Positions 26,429 to 35,539 are shown, counted from the stretch's first letter. The stretch: 64,000 nt of DNA from Phascolarctobacterium sp. (GCA_030531205.1 JAUNOC010000002.1:62001-126000), one strand, 5' to 3'. The notes: generated by a model not told the origin, from the letters alone. A program made the numbers and translations.

Positions 26429-27083
26429 CGGCGCCAACTTCAGCCGGCTTTTGGGTGGCTTGGGAGTAAGTTTGCGCATTGCAGTTCTGGCAGTTGTTAT
26501 TTCCCTTTTTGGCGGTGTACTTTTCGGAATGCTGATGAATTCAAAAAATGTTTTCATCCGTGCCTGCTGCCGTGTAATTTTGGAAACTGTGCGGATTGTC
26601 CCCCAACTGGTGTGGCTTTTCGTGTTTTATTTTGAAATGACGAAGGCTTTTCATATTCATTTGGATGCTAAAGTGGCAAGTATTATAGTCTTCAGTTTGT
26701 GGGGCATAGCGGAAATGGGGGATTTGGTGCGGGGGGCTATCACTTCATTACCCTTACATCAATGGCAGTCCGGCAGGGCGATTGGCCTGACTAAAACTCA
26801 GTTATACCGATATATCATTCTGCCCCAGGCGGTACGGCGGCTCCTGCCACCGGCCATCAATCTTGTAACCCGTATGATTAAGACCACTTCTTTAGTGGTG
26901 CTGATTGGTGTAATTGAAGTTTTGAAGGTAGGGCAGCAGGTGATTGAGGTGAGCATTTTCAGTGCGCCCTCAGCCGCATTTTGGGTCTATGGTTTTATTT
27001 TCTTTTTGTATTTTATCGTTTGCTGGCCTGTGTCTTTGGCAGCAAAAAAATTAGAACAATACTGGGCTCGTAGAGGAGTATAA
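26403..27083 (+). CDS. Amino acid ABC transporter permease (second)
   Basis: This 227-residue permease has the EAA loop RGAITSLPLHQWQSGRAIGL then TKTQLYRYIILPQAVR, and about five membrane segments. An in-frame start further upstream (26367) is possible, but AGGAGG at 26387-26392 serves the ATG at 26403. It probably forms the heterodimeric membrane pore with the first permease. It is one base from the ATPase gene. Confidence 0.9.
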   Translation: MDSALIIFDGANFSRLLGGLGVSLRIAVLAVVISLFGGVLFGMLMNSKNVFIRACCRVILETVRIVPQLVWLFVFYFEMTKAFHIHLDAKVASIIVFSLWGIAEMGDLVRGAITSLPLHQWQSGRAIGLTKTQLYRYIILPQAVRRLLPPAINLVTRMIKTTSLVVLIGVIEVLKVGQQVIEVSIFSAPSAAFWVYGFIFFLYFIVCWPVSLAAKKLEQYWARRGV

Positions 27084-27084
27084 A

Positions 27085-27834
27085 ATGGTTGATGAAAAAA
27101 TTCTTTTGGAAGTAAAACATTTGCAAAAAAAATACGGAGGTAATGAGGTGCTGAAGGATGTATCTCTAAGCATCCATCAGGGAGAGGTCATTGTTCTTGT
27201 GGGCCCCTCCGGTTGCGGCAAGTCCACCTTTTTACGATGTATGAACGGACTTGAGCAATATCAGGGCGGGGAAATACTTTTGGACGGTGTGCCTGTGCCG
27301 CGGGAGGAAAAGGATTGGCCTGTCATCCGGCAGAAGATTGGCATGGTGTTCCAGTCCTACGATTTGTTCCCTCATATGACGGTTTTGGAAAATGTTTTGC
27401 TGGGACCGATGAATGTGCAGAACCGCAGCCGTGAGGATGCTCTGAAGGAAGCACAAGCCCTTTTGGAAAGAGTTGGTCTTTGGGAAAGGCGTGATGCTTA
27501 TCCTGCGGAGTTGTCCGGCGGGCAAAAACAGCGTATAGCTATTGTGCGTGCACTCTGTATGAATCCTGAGATTATGCTCTTTGATGAAGTCACTGCATCC
27601 CTTGACCCGGAAATGGTACGGGAGGTCTTGGATGTAATGCTGGAACTGGCAAAACAGGGTATGACCATGATTATTGTGACCCACGAAATGAGTTTTGCCA
27701 AAGCGGTGGCGGACAGGGTACTTTTCCTTGACGAGGGGATTGTGGTTGAGGAAAACAGTGCTGAAGAATTTTTTGACAATCCCCAAACAGAGCGTGCCCA
27801 AAGGTTTTTGGACACATTCAATTTTGAAAAGTAG
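27085..27834 (+). CDS. Amino acid ABC transporter ATP-binding protein (GlnQ-like)
   Basis: The 249-residue ATPase has Walker A GPSGCGKSTFLRC, Q-loop VFQSYDLFPHMTVLENV, signature LSGGQKQRIAIVRAL, Walker B IMLFDEVTASLD and the H-loop TMIIVTHEMSFA. The sequence pattern is that of polar amino acid importers. It follows the permeases directly and precedes the binding protein. Confidence 0.93.
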   Translation: MVDEKILLEVKHLQKKYGGNEVLKDVSLSIHQGEVIVLVGPSGCGKSTFLRCMNGLEQYQGGEILLDGVPVPREEKDWPVIRQKIGMVFQSYDLFPHMTVLENVLLGPMNVQNRSREDALKEAQALLERVGLWERRDAYPAELSGGQKQRIAIVRALCMNPEIMLFDEVTASLDPEMVREVLDVMLELAKQGMTMIIVTHEMSFAKAVADRVLFLDEGIVVEENSAEEFFDNPQTERAQRFLDTFNFEK

Positions 27835-27857
27835 GAAAGTAGGAAGGAGAATTTAAA

Positions 27858-28694
27858 ATGAAAAAATTCGTGAAGTTTTTAGCAGTAGGTCTTTTGGCGG
27901 TAGTCGGTGCTTTGGTACTGACCGGCTGTGGCAGTGAGAAAAAAGCCAACGGGCCTGAAGAATTGAAAAAAATAGGAAAAATCCGTGTAGCGGTTTTCAG
28001 CGATAAAATTCCTTTTGGTTATGTGGATAAAAATGGTGTGAACAGGGGTTATGATGTGTATTTTGCCCGCCGCATTGCCAATGATTTGTTGGGTGATGAA
28101 AACAAGGTGGAATTTGTTTTGACAGAGGCGGCTGCCCGTACAGAAGTTTTGGAAGCGGATAAGGTGGACTTGGTTTTGGCCAATTTCACGGTTACCAAAG
28201 AGCGGGCAGAGCGGGTTGATTTTGGTCTTCCTTATATGAAATGTATGTTGGGCGTTGTTTCAAAAAGTGGTATAATAACAGATGTAAATCAGTTAAAAGG
28301 AAAAAAACTGATTGTGAACAAAGGCACTACGGCAGAAATTTATTTCACTAAGAAACATCCTGAGGTTGAACTTTTGAAATATGACCAGAATACTGAGGCC
28401 TTCCAGGCATTGAAGGACGGACGTGGTGTGGCTTTGGCACATGACAATACGGAAGTATTTGCCTGGGCAAACAGGAATCCTGGCTACAAGTGCGGTATTG
28501 AGAATTTAGGTTCTTTGGATGCCATTGCACCGGCGGTAAAAAAGGGAAACAAAGCACTTTTGGACTGGGTAAATCAGGAAATTATTGCTTTAGGTAAGGA
28601 AAACTTTTTCCACAAGGCCTTTGATGCGGAATTGAAAGTGGATTTCGGCTCCGTAAGTCCTGAAAGCGTTGTGGTTGAAGGCGGCAAGATGTAA
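27858..28694 (+). CDS. Amino acid ABC transporter substrate-binding lipoprotein
   Basis: The 278-residue protein has a lipoprotein signal with lipobox LTGC at residue 24, then a type 2 periplasmic-binding fold (IRVAVFSDKIPFGYVDKNG, RGYDVYFARRIAND, ADKVDLVLANFTVTKERAER, VDFGLPYM, LKGKKLIVNKGTTAE). The pattern resembles cysteine/glutamate-type binding proteins such as CjaA and PEB1; the ligand is not certain. GAAGGAGAA lies before the ATG. It completes the transporter cassette. Confidence 0.88.
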   Translation: MKKFVKFLAVGLLAVVGALVLTGCGSEKKANGPEELKKIGKIRVAVFSDKIPFGYVDKNGVNRGYDVYFARRIANDLLGDENKVEFVLTEAAARTEVLEADKVDLVLANFTVTKERAERVDFGLPYMKCMLGVVSKSGIITDVNQLKGKKLIVNKGTTAEIYFTKKHPEVELLKYDQNTEAFQALKDGRGVALAHDNTEVFAWANRNPGYKCGIENLGSLDAIAPAVKKGNKALLDWVNQEIIALGKENFFHKAFDAELKVDFGSVSPESVVVEGGKM

Positions 28695-28698
28695 AAAT

Positions 28699-29415
28699 AT
28701 GCACAGATTTTTTGTTGAAGAAGATTATGCGAAAACAATAACTTTGAAGGGCAAACTGGCACATCATATCGGTGTTGTTTTGCGTATGACTGTGGGCGAA
28801 GAACTGGAACTGGTCTTTGATGATGGTGTGATTGCCAGATGCACTTTGCAAAGTTTTGAAAAGAACAGGGTAACTGTTGCAGCCCGGGAAATTCTTGCGC
28901 AAGGCAATGAACCGTCTGTACAGGTAACATTGGGACAGGGACTTGCCAAGGGTGAGAAAATGGATTTGGTGGTGCAGAAAGCCGTAGAGGTTGGTGCCAC
29001 TACGATTATTCCCTTGGCATTGGAAAACAGCGTGGCACGCTTTGATAATGAGCGTTCCCAAAAGAAGGTGGAACGCTGGCAGAAGATTGCTTTGGAAGCG
29101 GCCCAGCAGGCCAAGCGGGATGTGATTCCTAAAGTTGAGCCGGTACAGGATTTGCAACAGGCATTGACAAAAGATTATGATTTGATTATTATGGCTTATG
29201 AAGGGGAAACCCAGGTTACGCTGAAAGATATTTTGGCAGGGCAGAAGTACGGGAAAATACTTTTGCTGATTGGCCCCGAAGGTGGTTTTGCGGAAGAAGA
29301 AGTAGAACTTTGCCGCAGTAAGGGAGCAAGAACTGTGACCTTAGGCAGCCGTATCTTACGTACAGAAACAGCAGGAATTGTGGCCATAAGTTGCATATTC
29401 TACGAATACGAGTGA
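28699..29415 (+). CDS. rsmE: 16S rRNA m3U1498 methyltransferase RsmE
   Basis: The 238-residue protein begins MHRFFVEEDY, has an N-terminal PUA-like domain (KLAHHIGVVLRMTVGEELEL) and a SPOUT knot with LLIGPEGGFAEEEVELC and LGSRILRTETAGIVAIS, typical of RsmE. The ATG at 28699 fits the family N-terminus; an upstream in-frame start would lie inside the previous gene. It normally precedes mtaB; here a palindromic repeat separates them and an ABC transporter occupies the upstream side. Confidence 0.93.
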   Translation: MHRFFVEEDYAKTITLKGKLAHHIGVVLRMTVGEELELVFDDGVIARCTLQSFEKNRVTVAAREILAQGNEPSVQVTLGQGLAKGEKMDLVVQKAVEVGATTIIPLALENSVARFDNERSQKKVERWQKIALEAAQQAKRDVIPKVEPVQDLQQALTKDYDLIIMAYEGETQVTLKDILAGQKYGKILLLIGPEGGFAEEEVELCRSKGARTVTLGSRILRTETAGIVAISCIFYEYE

Positions 29416-29420
29416 TAGGG

Positions 29421-29540
29421 GAATTAGCAATTAGTAATGAGTAATTAGTAATTATGGTAAGATGTTCCGATGATTATAGCTGGAAAGTTGGCATAAAGCG
29501 GACTTTATAATTTTAATCAAGGGAACATATCACCACAGTT
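29421..29540. repeat. Minimal palindromic copy of repeat A
   Basis: A TAATTAG/TAATGAG microrepeat (29421-29453) leads into an A core (29451-29478), a short internal stem AAAGTTGGCATAAAGCGGACTTT-like loop (about 29485-29507) and an inverted A core (29514-29538). The whole unit of about 90 bp is one imperfect inverted repeat and looks like the simplest complete form of the family. Confidence 0.82.
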
Positions 29541-29591
29541 TTAAGCTTCAAGTTTTTAATTTTTAGCTTATTTTCTAACATCCGACAAGAA

Positions 29592-30884
29592 ATGAAAACT
29601 ATCGCATTTTACACCCTTGGCTGCAAGGTGAATCAGGCGGACACGGCCAGTATGGAAACCTTGTTCAGACAGGCGGGGTACACAGTTAAAGATTTTGCAG
29701 ATAAAGCTGATGTGTATTTAATCAACACCTGCGTAGTCACCAATATGGGTCAGCGGAAAAGTCGGCAAATCATTAACCGTGCCATCCGTTCCAATCCCAA
29801 TGCGCTCATTGTGGTTACGGGCTGTTATGCCCAGATTGCTCCTGAAAAACTTGAGCAAATAGAGGGTGTGGATGTAATTGTCGGGAACCAGGACAGAAGC
29901 AAGATTGTTGAACTGGTGTCTAAAAAACTAAATGCAGTAAAGTCCTTTGACAAACCTTGTTTTGAGGAACTTCCTACGGGGGATGTGGGGGGCAGAACCC
30001 GTGGCTTTTTGAAAATACAGGAAGGTTGTAACCAGTTCTGCACCTATTGCATTATTCCTTATGCCCGTGGCCCTCTGCGCTCCCGCAGTTTGGCGAATAT
30101 TAAGGAAGAAATTACCAAACTGGTGGACAAGGGATACCGGGAAATTGTGCTTATCGGTATTCATCTTGGCTGTTACGGCAAGGAAGACGGGACGAAAACT
30201 CTTTTCAATGCAGTTGAAACTGCTCTTGCAGTATCCGGCCTGACACGGCTCCGCTTGGGTTCTTTGGAGTCGGTGGAAGTGGAGGATGCCCTGCTGGATT
30301 TAATGAGTAAGTCGGACCGGCTCTGTCATCATCTCCATTTACCCTTACAGAGTGGCTGTGACAAGATTTTGGCAGCCATGCACAGACCCTATGACACGAA
30401 AAAGTTTCAGGCATTGATTGAAAACGTTCGTAAGAAAATACCGGATATTGCCATTACCACGGATGTGATTGTGGGCTTTCCCGGGGAAACGGAAAAGGAT
30501 TTTGCTGATACCTGTGCCTTTGTACAAAAGATTGGTTTTGCAAAAATGCACATTTTCCCCTACAGCAAAAGGGAGGGTACTCCGGCGGCGGCCATGCCTA
30601 ATCAGTTGACGGAAGCGGAAAAGGCGGAACGGGCGGAACAGCTGGCGAAAATTGATGCCACCATGCAACAGAATTTTGTGAAAAAAATGGTGGGCACGGA
30701 GGTTACAGTTCTTTTTGAAGAAACTGCGGGGGATGGCTGTATGGAAGGGTTGAGCAGTAATTATCAAAGAGTGAAGTGTCCCGGCGGCAAAGAATTAAAT
30801 AATCAAATTGCCCGAGTGAAAATCACAGGTATGGAAGGTGAATTTTTGACGGGTGAAATAAAAGAAATTATGAGAAAGGAATGA
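29592..30884 (+). CDS. mtaB: tRNA t6A37 methylthiotransferase MtaB
   Basis: The 430-residue radical SAM enzyme converts t6A to ms2t6A in tRNA. The UPF0004 domain (FYTLGCKVNQADTASMETLF, INTCVVT, GCYAQ) supplies three cysteines for one cluster; GCNQFCTYCIIPYARG is the CxxxCxxC radical SAM site; a C-terminal TRAM domain follows. The absence of a strong ribosome site suggests modest translation. It is followed four bases later by the HIT gene. Confidence 0.94.
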   Translation: MKTIAFYTLGCKVNQADTASMETLFRQAGYTVKDFADKADVYLINTCVVTNMGQRKSRQIINRAIRSNPNALIVVTGCYAQIAPEKLEQIEGVDVIVGNQDRSKIVELVSKKLNAVKSFDKPCFEELPTGDVGGRTRGFLKIQEGCNQFCTYCIIPYARGPLRSRSLANIKEEITKLVDKGYREIVLIGIHLGCYGKEDGTKTLFNAVETALAVSGLTRLRLGSLESVEVEDALLDLMSKSDRLCHHLHLPLQSGCDKILAAMHRPYDTKKFQALIENVRKKIPDIAITTDVIVGFPGETEKDFADTCAFVQKIGFAKMHIFPYSKREGTPAAAMPNQLTEAEKAERAEQLAKIDATMQQNFVKKMVGTEVTVLFEETAGDGCMEGLSSNYQRVKCPGGKELNNQIARVKITGMEGEFLTGEIKEIMRKE

Positions 30885-30888
30885 AAAA

Positions 30889-31224
30889 ATGAGCGATTGT
30901 ATCTTTTGTAAAATCATTAAGGGTGAAATTCCCTGCGACAAGGTTTATGAAGATGACAAGATGATTGCCATTAAGGATGTGGCTCCCGTGGCACCGGTAC
31001 ATGTTTTACTGATTCCCAAAAAGCATGTTCCCAACATTTTGGCAACGGAGGCGGATTTGCGTTTGCATTTGTCCAGCAAAATGAAAGAACTGGTAAAAAA
31101 ATTAGGAGTTGAGGAAAAGGGCTTCCGCCTGGTAATCAATACAGGTGTGGATGGCGGACAAACCGTTGAACATTTGCACATTCACCTTATTGGCGGAAAA
31201 ATTTTAGGTTGGCCTCCCTGTTAA
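30889..31224 (+). CDS. HIT family (HinT-like) nucleotide hydrolase
   Basis: The 111-residue protein begins CIFCKIIKGEIPCDKVYEDD and ends with the histidine triad HLHIHLIGGKILGWPP. HinT-type enzymes hydrolyse AMP-lysine-like phosphoramidates. The order mtaB-hinT-rpsU-yqeY is a standard Firmicute arrangement. Confidence 0.94.
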   Translation: MSDCIFCKIIKGEIPCDKVYEDDKMIAIKDVAPVAPVHVLLIPKKHVPNILATEADLRLHLSSKMKELVKKLGVEEKGFRLVINTGVDGGQTVEHLHIHLIGGKILGWPPC

Positions 31225-31227
31225 TAC

Positions 31228-31256
31228 TTGACAAGACATCCAATAGGATATATAAT
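31228..31256 (+). promoter_or_regulatory. Consensus promoter of rpsU-yqeY
   Basis: TTGACA (31228-31233) and TATAAT (31251-31256) are both perfect consensus with a 17-bp spacer. It starts four bases after the HIT stop and leaves a leader of about 75 nt before rpsU. Confidence 0.88.
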
Positions 31257-31336
31257 TTACTAGTCAATTTTTTGCGAAAAGTGAAAATGAGATAATTTTA
31301 TTGGAAAATACCCCAAAGACGGAAGGGGGGATAGAG

Positions 31337-31513
31337 ATGACTGAGATTAAAGTTGGTAAGAACGAAAACCTTGAGAGCGCATTACGCCGTTTCAAGAGAG
31401 CGACCCAGAAGGCAGGTATTCTTTCCGAATTAAGGAAACGTGAACATTACGACAAACCCAGTGTTGCCCGTAAGAAAAAATCTGAAGCAGCAAGAAAACG
31501 CAAGTTTAAGTAA
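31337..31513 (+). CDS. rpsU: Ribosomal protein bS21
   Basis: The 58-residue, highly basic protein reads [20 protein letters not shown] and ends [12 protein letters not shown], the bS21 pattern. An in-frame start 36 bases upstream would add a non-family extension; GGAAGGGGGG before the ATG at 31337 supports this start. It has its own consensus promoter. Confidence 0.95.
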   Translation: MTEIKVGKNENLESALRRFKRATQKAGILSELRKREHYDKPSVARKKKSEAARKRKFK

Positions 31514-31527
31514 TGGAGGCGGACTGA

Positions 31528-31977
31528 ATGTCTATCAAGGAACAGTTGACTGAAGATATGAAAACTGCCATGAAGGAACGTGAGGCGGGGAAACTTCGCC
31601 TGAGCGTTATCCGTATGGTACGTTCTAATATCAAAAACACCGAAATTAACGAGAAACGGGAACTGAATGATGATGATGTTCTGGCAGTGTTAATGAAGGA
31701 AGTCAAAATGCGTCAGGACTCTTTGGAAGAGTTCAAAAAAGCAGACCGACAGGAGTTGGTTGCCCAGGCAGAAGAAGAAATTGCGATTTTGAAAAAATAT
31801 CTTCCTGCCGCATTAAGTGATGAAGAACTGAAAGCGATTGTTGCTGAAGTTATTGCTCAGACCGGTGCTGCCGGCCCCAAAGATATGGGAAAGGTAATGC
31901 CCGAAGTAATGGCAAAAACCAAAGGCCGTGCTGACGGCAAACGCATCAGCGCTATGGTTCGTGAGTTGCTGAAATAA
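31528..31977 (+). CDS. GatB/YqeY domain protein
   Basis: The 149-residue protein begins [20 protein letters not shown] and contains the YqeY block ([50 protein letters not shown]). It resembles the tail domain of the amidotransferase GatB and is thought to bind tRNA; a precise role is not established. It is co-transcribed with rpsU and followed by a terminator. Confidence 0.93.
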   Translation: MSIKEQLTEDMKTAMKEREAGKLRLSVIRMVRSNIKNTEINEKRELNDDDVLAVLMKEVKMRQDSLEEFKKADRQELVAQAEEEIAILKKYLPAALSDEELKAIVAEVIAQTGAAGPKDMGKVMPEVMAKTKGRADGKRISAMVRELLK

Positions 31978-31981
31978 TCTT

Positions 31982-32010
31982 AACCGTGCCAAGTGGCACG
32001 GTTATTTTTT
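31982..32010 (+). terminator. Terminator after yqeY
   Basis: AACCGTGCC, loop AAGT, GGCACGGTT, then ATTTTTT. No clear new promoter lies between it and floA, so partial read-through is likely. Confidence 0.88.
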
Positions 32011-32029
32011 ACTGAAAGGAGATTTGATT

Positions 32030-33019
32030 ATGACACAATTTTTGAATGAAGTACTAAATGGTGGTGGAATCTATATCATCGGTTTCATTTTCCTCATTAT
32101 TTTTCTGAATTTTGTTCCTGTAAGATTGTGGATTACTGCTATTGCGGCAGGTACCAAGATTTCCATTGTTGATTTAATCGGGATGCGTTTGCGTCAGGTT
32201 ACACCGGAACGCATTGTCTATCCGTTGATTGAGGCAAACAAAGCAGGACTGGATATTAAGAGCAACCAGTTGGAGGCACATTTGTTGGCCGGTGGCAGGG
32301 TTGACCAAGTTGTAAATGCTTTGATTGCTGCCAACAGGGCACAAATTGATTTGAGTTTTGAACGTGTCTGTGCCATTGATTTGGCAGGACGTGATGTGCT
32401 GGAAGCGGTGCAACGCAGTGTTAATCCTGAAGTTATTGAAACACCTGTTGTTTCCGCTGTTGCGAAAGATGGCATTGAACTTAAAGTAAAAGCAAGGGTT
32501 ACTGTCCGTTCCAATATTGACAGATTGGTAGGTGGTGCCGGAGAGGCCACTGTGCTTGCCCGTGTTGGTGAAGGCATTGTAACTACTGTAGGCAGCAGCA
32601 GCACCCACAGTGATGTGTTGGAAAACCCCGACTACATTTCTAAAACAGTTTTGAACAAGGGATTGGACGCCGGTACTGCCTTTGAAATTCTTTCCATTGA
32701 TATTGCGGATATTGATGTGGGCAGGAATATTGGCGCATCTTTGCAGATTGACCAGGCGGAAGCGGACAAGCGGATTGCCCAGGCAAAAGCGGAAGAACGG
32801 CGAGCTATGGCGGTTGCCAAAGAACAGGAAATGAAAGCATATACTCAAGAAATGCAGGCAAAAGTGGTGGAGGAACAGGCGAAAGTTCCGGAAGCACTTG
32901 CCAAGGCGTTGCGGGACGGAAATTTGGGTGTGATGGATTATTACAAAATGAATAACATTAACGCCGATACTAAAATGCGAAAAAATATTGCTTCTAACAG
33001 TACCGTAACAGAGGAGTAA
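32030..33019 (+). CDS. floA: Flotillin-like protein FloA
   Basis: The 329-residue protein has one N-terminal membrane segment (about 10-32), then the SPFH-like FloA body ([28 protein letters not shown]-like [20 protein letters not shown]) and a coiled C-terminal stretch rich in A, E and K. FloA forms membrane microdomain scaffolds. AAAGGAGA is placed for this ATG; a TTG six bases upstream is less likely. The NfeD partner usually encoded next to it is absent here. Confidence 0.92.
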   Translation: MTQFLNEVLNGGGIYIIGFIFLIIFLNFVPVRLWITAIAAGTKISIVDLIGMRLRQVTPERIVYPLIEANKAGLDIKSNQLEAHLLAGGRVDQVVNALIAANRAQIDLSFERVCAIDLAGRDVLEAVQRSVNPEVIETPVVSAVAKDGIELKVKARVTVRSNIDRLVGGAGEATVLARVGEGIVTTVGSSSTHSDVLENPDYISKTVLNKGLDAGTAFEILSIDIADIDVGRNIGASLQIDQAEADKRIAQAKAEERRAMAVAKEQEMKAYTQEMQAKVVEEQAKVPEALAKALRDGNLGVMDYYKMNNINADTKMRKNIASNSTVTEE

Positions 33020-33020
33020 G

Positions 33021-33602
33021 ATGGATTTTTTTGATGATGTTTTAGGCAGGATTATTCCTTTAATAATTGTTTTTGTCATTTTCCGTAACCTGCTGACAGT
33101 GATTTTTGGTGGCAGGCGTGGCAATGATAGCGAAACTGAAGAAGAACCAGTAGAGTATGATGAAACGGGAAATCCTGTAGAAACAGAACCAATTGAAGAC
33201 GAGGGAGAAGACCCTGTAGAAGCGGAAAAACGAAAGATTTTGGAAGAGTTTGAACGGGTGATGAAACTTCCTAAAGAGCCGTTGCCCTATGACCCGGAAC
33301 TGTCGAAGCCACAACATCCGGCCAAAAAAGAACAGAAAGTTATTCGTGACAGTGACTTGACTATCCACAGGGAAAATGAAACACTTACCCATGATACCAA
33401 AGGCATTATCCACAGGGACGGGGAAACTTTGGAACATGACAAATCAAAGATTTATACGGAAAAACCTCTGATTGAGGAAGAACAGATTGAGCATATAGAG
33501 GTTACGGAAAAACACCCCGTGCAACGAAAATGTCCTGCCCGTCCCCAATTAGTGAATGCGGTAAAATGGATGGAAATTTTAGGCAAACCTAAAGGGTTTT
33601 GA
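33021..33602 (+). CDS. Acidic membrane-anchored protein with short repeats
   Basis: I do not recognise a family. The 193-residue protein has one N-terminal membrane span (about 9-29), an acidic low-complexity stretch (about 37-75), then two 14-15 residue repeats (TIHRENETLTHDTKG and IIHRDGETLEHDKSK), and a conserved-looking C-terminus VNAVKWMEILGKPKGF. It starts one base after floA, with GAGG upstream, so a role with flotillin microdomains is possible. It is not NfeD: there is no OB-fold and only one membrane segment. Confidence 0.6.
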   Translation: MDFFDDVLGRIIPLIIVFVIFRNLLTVIFGGRRGNDSETEEEPVEYDETGNPVETEPIEDEGEDPVEAEKRKILEEFERVMKLPKEPLPYDPELSKPQHPAKKEQKVIRDSDLTIHRENETLTHDTKGIIHRDGETLEHDKSKIYTEKPLIEEEQIEHIEVTEKHPVQRKCPARPQLVNAVKWMEILGKPKGF

Positions 33603-35264
33603 TTGTTTATGCACAGTTATCTTGTGAGAAAATCTTTAATTAAAAAAGCCGCCGCTGAATGTGGCGGCGTAAAGTTTCAGGCCGGCTTACGTAAGCCGGT
33701 TGCTTTTGTTTATCCTAATTTGTATAAGGTTGGGATGAGTAATTTGGGCTTGCAGATTTTGTATAAGATTTTGAACGACCGGGGAGATGTGGCTTGTGAG
33801 CGTTATTTTTTGCCTGAAAAGGAACTGATTGCCGAACACAAACGCACCCGTACTCCTTTGCTGAGTGTGGAAAGTCAGCGGCAGTTGGCAGATAATGACA
33901 TAATTTTTGTAATGCTCAGTTTTGAAATGGATTATGATAATCTCCTGACGGTTTTGGATTTGGGGAATATTAAACTCCGTGCTAAGGAGCGGAACGGGAA
34001 AGAACCTTTAATTATTATCGGAGGCCCATGTGCTACCTTTAATCCCCTGCCTCTGAGCAGGGTTGCAGATGCCTTCGTTATTGGCGAAGGGGAAGAAATT
34101 ATCAATAAAATTATTGAAACAGATACGGGCGATAGGACAGAAGTTTTAGACAGGTTGGCAAAGATTGAAGGGGTCTTTGTGCCAATGCGTAATGAGCAAT
34201 GCGTAATGCGGAATTGGCATAAGGATTTGGAAGCGTATCCACACACCTCTGCAATTTTGGCGGAGCATACTGAGTTCAGTAATATGTACGTTGTGGAAGT
34301 GGCAAGGGGCTGTGGCAGGCATTGCCGTTTCTGTATGGCAGGTTATTGTTTCCGCAAACCCCGTCCCAGACCGCTGGCAAATATTATCCGTGATATAGAA
34401 AACCGGCCTGAAGGTACGGAAAAGATTGGTCTTATGGGTGCGGCGGTGTCCGATTATCCCCAAATTGAGGAACTGACGGACTATTTGGTGGAGCATAAAA
34501 TAAAGTTTTCTGTGGCATCCTTACGGGCGGATACTCTGACGGAAAAAATGTGTTCTGCTTTGGTGGCAAGCGGTCAGCATACCTTGACTGTGGCACCGGA
34601 GGCAGGAAGCGTAAAACTGCGGAATTTGATTAACAAAGGCATTACGGTGGAACATATTTTTCATGCTTTGGAATTAGGCAACAGGGCAGGGATTGATAAT
34701 TTTAAGTTATATTTTATGATTGGACTGCCCGGTGAAGATGACGGTGATATTCAAGCCATTGTTGATTTAGTGTTGAGAATCAGAAAGAAGATGGATGAAC
34801 AGGGGAATAAGGGAGAACTGATTGTCAGTGTTAATGCCTTTGTGCCGAAACCCTTTACCCCTTTCCAATGGTGCGGACTGGAAAAACCCACTGTGTTACG
34901 CCACCGTTTTAAGATGTTGAAGGATGGCTTTAATGGTGATAAGCGGATAAAATTATTGTTGGAAAGTTTGAAAGAAACCTTAGTGCAGACCTATCTTGCC
35001 AAGGGGGATGTGGAGGCAGGAGAATATTTACTTCTCAGTCACGAAAAGCAAAAACCGCTGAAATATCTTTTGCAGGAAAAGAATATGAATATGGAAGATA
35101 TTTGTACTCAAACTTTGGCATTGGATGAGGAATTGCCCTGGGATTTCCTGGATATGGGTTTTAGCAAGGCCTATTTGCAGCAGGAATGGCAAAAAGCACA
35201 GAATCAGGAATATACAAAACCTTGTTTTGAAGGGTGCAAGAGATGCGGAGTATGCTTAATTTAA
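33603..35264 (+). CDS. Radical SAM protein (TIGR03960-like) with repeat-derived insert
   Basis: The 553-residue protein has an N-terminal cobalamin-binding-like region (FVYPNLYKVGMSNLGLQILY, IIIGGPCATFNPLPL) and a radical SAM site RGCGRHCRFCMAGY (CxxxCxxC), ending in a cysteine-rich tail GCKRCGVCLI. The start is TTG at 33603 or ATG at 33609. Residues about 195-206 (MRNEQCVMRNWH) are encoded by a copy of the genome's AATGCG microrepeat. Two hairpins lie within codons 16-33. The stop TAA coincides with the start of another repeat. Substrate unknown. Confidence 0.8.
   Translation: MFMHSYLVRKSLIKKAAAECGGVKFQAGLRKPVAFVYPNLYKVGMSNLGLQILYKILNDRGDVACERYFLPEKELIAEHKRTRTPLLSVESQRQLADNDIIFVMLSFEMDYDNLLTVLDLGNIKLRAKERNGKEPLIIIGGPCATFNPLPLSRVADAFVIGEGEEIINKIIETDTGDRTEVLDRLAKIEGVFVPMRNEQCVMRNWHKDLEAYPHTSAILAEHTEFSNMYVVEVARGCGRHCRFCMAGYCFRKPRPRPLANIIRDIENRPEGTEKIGLMGAAVSDYPQIEELTDYLVEHKIKFSVASLRADTLTEKMCSALVASGQHTLTVAPEAGSVKLRNLINKGITVEHIFHALELGNRAGIDNFKLYFMIGLPGEDDGDIQAIVDLVLRIRKKMDEQGNKGELIVSVNAFVPKPFTPFQWCGLEKPTVLRHRFKMLKDGFNGDKRIKLLLESLKETLVQTYLAKGDVEAGEYLLLSHEKQKPLKYLLQEKNMNMEDICTQTLALDEELPWDFLDMGFSKAYLQQEWQKAQNQEYTKPCFEGCKRCGVCLI
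34185..34215 (+). repeat. AATGCG microrepeat inside a coding region
   Basis: About 31 bp built from AATGCGTAAT and GCAATGCG units match the intergenic B modules at 12024, 35264 and 61634. It is read in frame without a stop. Confidence 0.8.
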
Positions 35265-35330
35265 TGCGTAATGCGTAATTCGCAATGCGTAATTATGTAG
35301 GATGTTCCTGTGATTAAATTTTAGGTTTCA
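35262..35330 (+). repeat. Mosaic repeat cluster 3, first B-A unit
   Basis: TTTAATGCGTAATGCG units start at the radical SAM stop codon and lead to an A core (35291-35317). A G-rich segment (35370-35450) without a gene follows. Confidence 0.78.
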
Positions 35331-35485
35331 GGAAAGAAGTTAGCATAATGCGAACTCTTGCGTCCCCTTGCGAGGGGAAGAGGGCCGATAAGGGAGCATG
35401 GAGCGGCGAAGGGGTAGTTTGCGGCAGCAAGTTAGGTTGATACTTTTAAGTTACAAGTTATAATCTATTTGAAAAAATATTTTGT

Positions 35486-35531
35486 CTGTAACCTACTTTT
35501 TACAGTTTTTGGGACTCCTTTTATATATAGG
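35486..35531 (+). repeat. 46-bp dispersed repeat module C, copy 2
   Basis: Matches 11971-12016 with about three mismatches; here the inner CTGTA...TACAG could pair as a short hairpin. Confidence 0.75.
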
Positions 35532-35539
35532 GGTAGGTA

